NCBI RefSeq assembly: GCF_003597395.2
Contig: NC_133774.1
Span: 151,608-215,607 of the forward strand
Direction of reading: 5' to 3'
Source of the DNA: Chelonoidis abingdonii
Lineage: Eukaryota > Chordata > Testudines > Testudinidae
Length of the DNA: 64,000 nt
Under the pieces are notes generated by a model that was not told the DNA's origin, ran no database searches, and worked only from the letters and a program-made list of their open reading frames with translations. Made by a program: the position numbers and the translations under genes. Positions 60,064 to 64,000 of this stretch are shown in pieces (position 1 is the stretch's first letter; each line of letters starts with the position of its first letter).

Positions 60064-61140
60064 AGGCAGCGGGGCCCACAGCAAGAGTGACGTGGTAAGA
60101 GTGGGGCAGGTGGTAGATGCAGCTTCCCTAGGGAAGTCAGAGGAACAGAGGAGCCATTTCATCTCATTGCACCTGTGGCTACTTGGAGAGTCTCCCTGGA
60201 CCAGCACCTACACAGATTTGGGAGTGGAGGGTAAAATGGGAGAGCAGCTACCAGCAGAAGCTAGAGGGGCTTCTGGGAGTCTGCACCATAGGGAGATCAG
60301 GGAGGGGAGGAAAGCTGCATTTTCAGCATAGGCTTTTGTTTCAGTGGTAGTGAGGTGAGCAGAGTGCTTCAGAGGCAATAACCATGTCCTGTCCTGAGGA
60401 GTCCAGTCTGTTAAAAGCCACAACATATGACAACAGCTAAGTGTGGGGAGTAGGAGAAAAATGAGGGTTACGGCAAGTTAATCTGCGCTCTCTTTGTTCA
60501 GCTGCATGTACAGCTTGTGGGTCTGAGGGGGGACCGAGGAGCAGATAGTGCCAGTGGGGAGGCACTGAACAGGTAGCATTGGGGTGCAGCAGGGGTAGTG
60601 AGGAGAGAGAAAAGCAAGGGGCAGAGCTGTGCAGGTGAGGTAGAAGAGCTGGGACTTGATGTGGGAGGAAAGAGCAGCCAATGATGGGGTTTGAGCAAGA
60701 CTGACATAGTCTAAGCAGCAGGAGGGGGAGGGTATTGTAGCTGTAGTATGTGAGATGGATTAGAGAGGGTACGGGGAGGGCAGAGAGGGCACTGGGGAGG
60801 AGGTGACCTCTGATACAAGACAGCCAGACAGGAAGGCTGTTCCAGGGGTCAAGAACTGCGGCAGAGTGGCAGGATTGGAAGGAGGCATAGAGGAGAAAAG
60901 CAGTGCTGGAGAAAAGGCAAGATTCTGGAAGCAAAGCCTTTGAACAAGGACAGTGAGTGGCCACTGGCTCCTCTAACAAATGCAAGTGTGTGAACTTGAA
61001 ATCCAAGGTTCCTGAGACTTTTGGGAGCTGGACACTCAGAGGGTAAGACTGAATTAACAGCAGCTCAGGCTAATGTTCGCTTCCTCCACAGAGGCACAGC
61101 TGGTTCTGTAGGAGTGGTGGGGACAGTCTTCTCTGCTTGA
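60064..61140. other. Region downstream of myosin without recognised features
   Basis: A 189-codon minus-strand frame (60437-61006) has no known motif and a Leu/Ser/Pro-rich composition, so I do not call it a gene. No polyadenylation signal for the myosin gene is clear. Confidence 0.4.
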
Positions 61141-61215
61141 TTCAGAGTGGTAATCATGTTAGTCTGTATCAGCAAAAACAGCAAGGAGTCCTTGTGGCAC
61201 CTTAGAGAGTGTCAG
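61141..61215 (-). mobile_element. Short Penelope-like terminal fragment
   Basis: GAGTGGTAATCATGTTAGTCTGTATCAGC, then GGAGTCCTTGTGGCACCTTAGAGA, matches 46790-46860. It ends before the hammerhead position. Confidence 0.65.
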
Positions 61216-61244
61216 CCTATGATGTTAGCTGTGGTGCTGCGGGA

Positions 61245-61400
61245 TTCATAGATTGTAAGGCCAGACGGGACTATTAGATCATCAAGGATGACCTCCTGTA
61301 CAGAAGAGGTCAGAGAATTTTAAGCAGCTACTTCTGTATTGGGCCCAATAACTTTGTTTGACTAATGCATATCTAGTGAATGTACAGGCAGTGGATGAGA
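61245..61400 (-). mobile_element. CR1-like tail, minus strand
   Basis: ATTCATAGATTGTAAGGCCAGACGGGAC is the reversed LINE tail, and a short body follows. Confidence 0.65.
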
Positions 61401-61559
61401 GCCATGCCCCACCTGGCTGGTAAGAGCCAGTGAAGAGGTGTTGATGTCACTGTTGTGAATCATTGACAGTCATCTCCTAAGAGAGGGCAAGGAGCTGGCT
61501 TCTCTCAGCAAGTTAGACCTTGCTGCAGAAACCATCCCTTGGCACACACAGTCTGCCTA

Positions 61560-63590
61560 GCCAAGTCCCAAATCTCCCCTGTTGGGGCAAGATTGTTGAG
61601 GAGGTTGTGGTAAAGCATCTCCAGCAACATCTGGATTGTTCAGGTCTCTGACTCCCATCAGGTCCGCGTCAAGCTGGTGATGGATGTGCGTCAGGTGTCC
61701 GAGTTGATTCTATCTGCTGCCTATGACACCACTGGCCACAAGGCTTTGCGGATCTGTCTGAAGCTCCTAGCAAGAGTTGTCATGGTGTTCAAGTGGCTCT
61801 GCTCCATTCTTTTGAGAGATTGCTTATCTGCCTGAAGGCAGGGGTCCTATCTTTTATCCTGTGACATACTAGGGTACAATCCAGACCAGTGAGTAGCTGT
61901 GTCACCTCTGCCCAGTAACCTGGGATGCCCGTTACAGTGCTCTGCTGCTGTAGCCCCCAGCATGGACTGCTCACAGCCTCCAAGCCTGTAAGTCACTCCC
62001 AGCCACATCTATGTGTGCGCCAGCCAGCCAGCCACCACATCTTGGCTCTTACCAGCCCTAAAGTCACCACAGGGTGATTCCAACACACTCCCACTCCCAG
62101 ATTTTCCCCCAGACACACATGTTCTGTATTGTCCAGCCTTGGACAGTACGAATATATTCAGTCTGTTATTCCTTTAAGGGAATAATATGCAAACAACTTG
62201 CCACCCCAAATGGGGTTACCCAGACACTTCAACTTGAACACACTACATTAGATAAAACAATAGAACAAGTTTATTAACTGCAAAGAGAGATTTTAAGTGA
62301 GTGCAAGTAATAAGGCATAAAAATCAGAAGTGATTGCAAGAAAAATAAATATAAAACGCTTACTGGTGCCTTACTTAACAAACTATATTAGATTCACAGC
62401 AAAGTTTTCTCACCACATGCTTTCAGTAGTCTTACTAACCCAACTCTATAGGTCTAGACCCCTCCCCCAGTCCAATGGCTGCGTTCTTTGCCTCTTCAGG
62501 TACAGTGAATGTGACAGATGGAAAGATAAGGTTGCCTTGAGGTGTTTGTCCCTCGTTTTTACGGTTCTGGTCTCCCTCTTGGAAAAACATTTCCAGCTGA
62601 GAACCAGGAGCCGAAGAGTCTACATGGAAGGGTGTTCCTTGCTGTTTTTTTTACCTGTTTGAACATCCTTTGTCTTCCCTTCCTGCTTGATGACTCCGCT
62701 TACAGCTTAAATGCATATTAAGCAAAACCAACTTCTCTGTAGGCAGGGCTGTGGAGTTTGGAACATGTGTTGTTAACACCGTACAGGGGAATCTTATAAC
62801 ATCATAGACAGTGTTGCAACACATATTTTACCAGAACAATACTGGCCAGCAAATTATGAGTTTTCAAACAGTACTTTACGAAGCATATTTTGCACAGTGA
62901 TTATTACAGGAGTGTTTAGGATGTGAATACGGGGGTATATTCTGTCACACTGCTCTCGTTCGATGTGTATATATGGGATCATCAGAGAGAGGTGAGGAAG
63001 TGCATGTTGCAGCGACCACAGGCTGAGGACTCCCAGCTCTGTATTTCCATCTCTCCCAGCCCCCAACATAGGGGAGTGATTTACTCAGTGTCTGCAGAAA
63101 ACTAGATTATTGACCAGGGCAGCTTCTGCAACTCTGTACAGGAGAGACTGAGATTACAAGGAAGGCAGCTAGAAGGTCTGGGAGAGAGTATGTTGGCTCC
63201 TGGATTAACAGGATCCCTCCATCACTTCCTAAGCTTGTAACCTGAGGTCGTTTTGGATCCCCAGTTGCTCTAGATTTTTAGCTGGCAGCAGCAGTGAGCA
63301 CTTGCCAAAGAGATTGCATCTGATTCCTTTGGGATACAGAGATCTCTCCAGGTATTTGTGACATCAAGGTTGGATCACTGCAATGGGCTCTACATGGGGC
63401 TGCAACTCTGGTCCTCCAGAAACTGCAGCTACTTAAGTAGTGTTCCCCACAGATCACAGTTCTGCCTGTGCTCCAGGACCTGCACTGGTCCCACTTGCCC
63501 TCCATGGACAGATTTTTCATGGTTTAGGTCTCAAGAGGCACCTCTCTCCCCATGAACACTGCAGCAGCTGAGATCATGCACAGTTCTGAA
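61560..63590 (+). mobile_element. LINE of another clade (L2/jockey-like RT), split by LTR
   Basis: Before the LTR: LILSAAYDTTGHKAL (motif A) at 61703-61747. After it: degraded RT text, then TSRLDHCNGLYMGL near 63360-63405 and a C-terminal LQDLHW-like region near 63470. The SRLDYCN phrase is typical of this LINE group rather than CR1. There are many stops. Confidence 0.65.
61859..62949. mobile_element. Probable solo LTR
   Basis: It starts about TGTGACATACTAGGG and ends ATTCTGTCACA. It shares internal words with the LTRs at 30035 and 55818 (AAGTTTATTAACT, GATTTTAAGTGA). No clear target duplication is visible. Confidence 0.6.
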
Positions 63591-63619
63591 GCTAAATAGG
63601 AGGAGGTGAGGAGGAACTC

Positions 63620-64000
63620 ATTGATTCATAGGTCAGAAGGGACCAATATGATCATCTAGTCTGACCTCCTGCACAAGGCAGGCCACAAAACCCTACCCAT
63701 ACACATTTATAACAACCCCGAACCCATGACTGAGTTATTGAAATCCTCAAAATTGAGATTTGAAGACCTCAAGCTGCAGAGAATCCACCAGCAAGCGACC
63801 CATGCCCCACGCTGCAGAGGAAGGCGAAAAACCTCCAGGGCCCCTGCCAATCCGCCCTGGAGGAAAATTCCTTCCCGACCCCAAATATGGCGATCAGCTA
63901 AACCCTGAGCATGTGGGCAAGACTCACCAGCCAGCACCTGGACTTTGGAACATTCTTCCTGTCCCCAGACCCTGAGTCTGGATTTAGTGATGTTCAGTCC
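63620..64000 (-). mobile_element. CR1-like 3' end, minus strand
   Basis: It is the same subfamily as 26583-26930: TCAGAAGGGACCAATATGATCATC, then GGAGGAAAATTCCTTCCCGACCCC and AAATATGGCGATCAGCTAAACCC. The window ends inside it. Confidence 0.8.

Noticed and set aside
60437..61006. 189-codon minus-strand open frame downstream of the myosin gene
   Set aside because: No motif, a Leu/Ser/Pro-rich composition expected from purine-rich sequence on the other strand, and no splice or promoter support.

Overview
This window looks like nuclear DNA of a reptile, most likely a cryptodiran turtle. The reasons are dense CR1-type LINEs on both strands, tRNA-derived SINEs with a CR1-like tail, a DIRS-type tyrosine-recombinase retrotransposon, Penelope-like fragments, hAT, Harbinger-like and mariner-like MITEs, and one host gene with short exons and kilobase introns. 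There is nothing prokaryotic: no operons, no CRISPR, no ribosome binding sites. One assembly gap (Ns) lies at 39225-39876.

The host gene runs left to right across almost the whole window. Thirteen exons on the + strand (4436 to 59589) join in one open frame, with every splice phase matching, and give about 508 residues. They encode the C-terminal part of a myosin motor (actin-binding and converter regions), one IQ motif, a short charged helix, a proline/arginine-rich linker and a complete SH2 domain with an intact FLVR arginine, followed by a tail. The ATP-binding part of the motor must lie upstream of the window. A myosin with an SH2 tail is an unusual architecture, and I do not assign a gene symbol.

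The introns are packed with nested mobile elements. Intron 5 (19082-35738) holds a decayed Ty3/Gypsy-like element (about 19391-33290). Its 5' LTR was split by a DIRS element (19630-25731) that still shows inverted terminal repeats and an internal complementary region. Two CR1 tails with a Harbinger-like MITE, an LTR and another CR1 sit inside the Gypsy element. Intron 11 (44901-58453) holds a Penelope-like fragment, a second DIRS copy (47410-55100) split by a 3.36 kb hAT-like insertion, and a palindromic hAT derivative that itself carries a Penelope-like palindrome, a solo LTR and a TA-flanked MITE. Two further copies of the palindromic hAT family lie at 1782-3373 and 42225-43817.

The most interesting signals are the myosin-SH2 gene; hammerhead-ribozyme-like cores in several Penelope-like copies (clearest at 55699-55737 on +, and at about 441-551 and 44588-44625 on -); the complete DIRS terminal architecture; and the palindromic hAT family built from transposase 3' ends. 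All transposon ORFs seen carry stops, frameshifts or lost catalytic residues, so I expect none to be autonomous.
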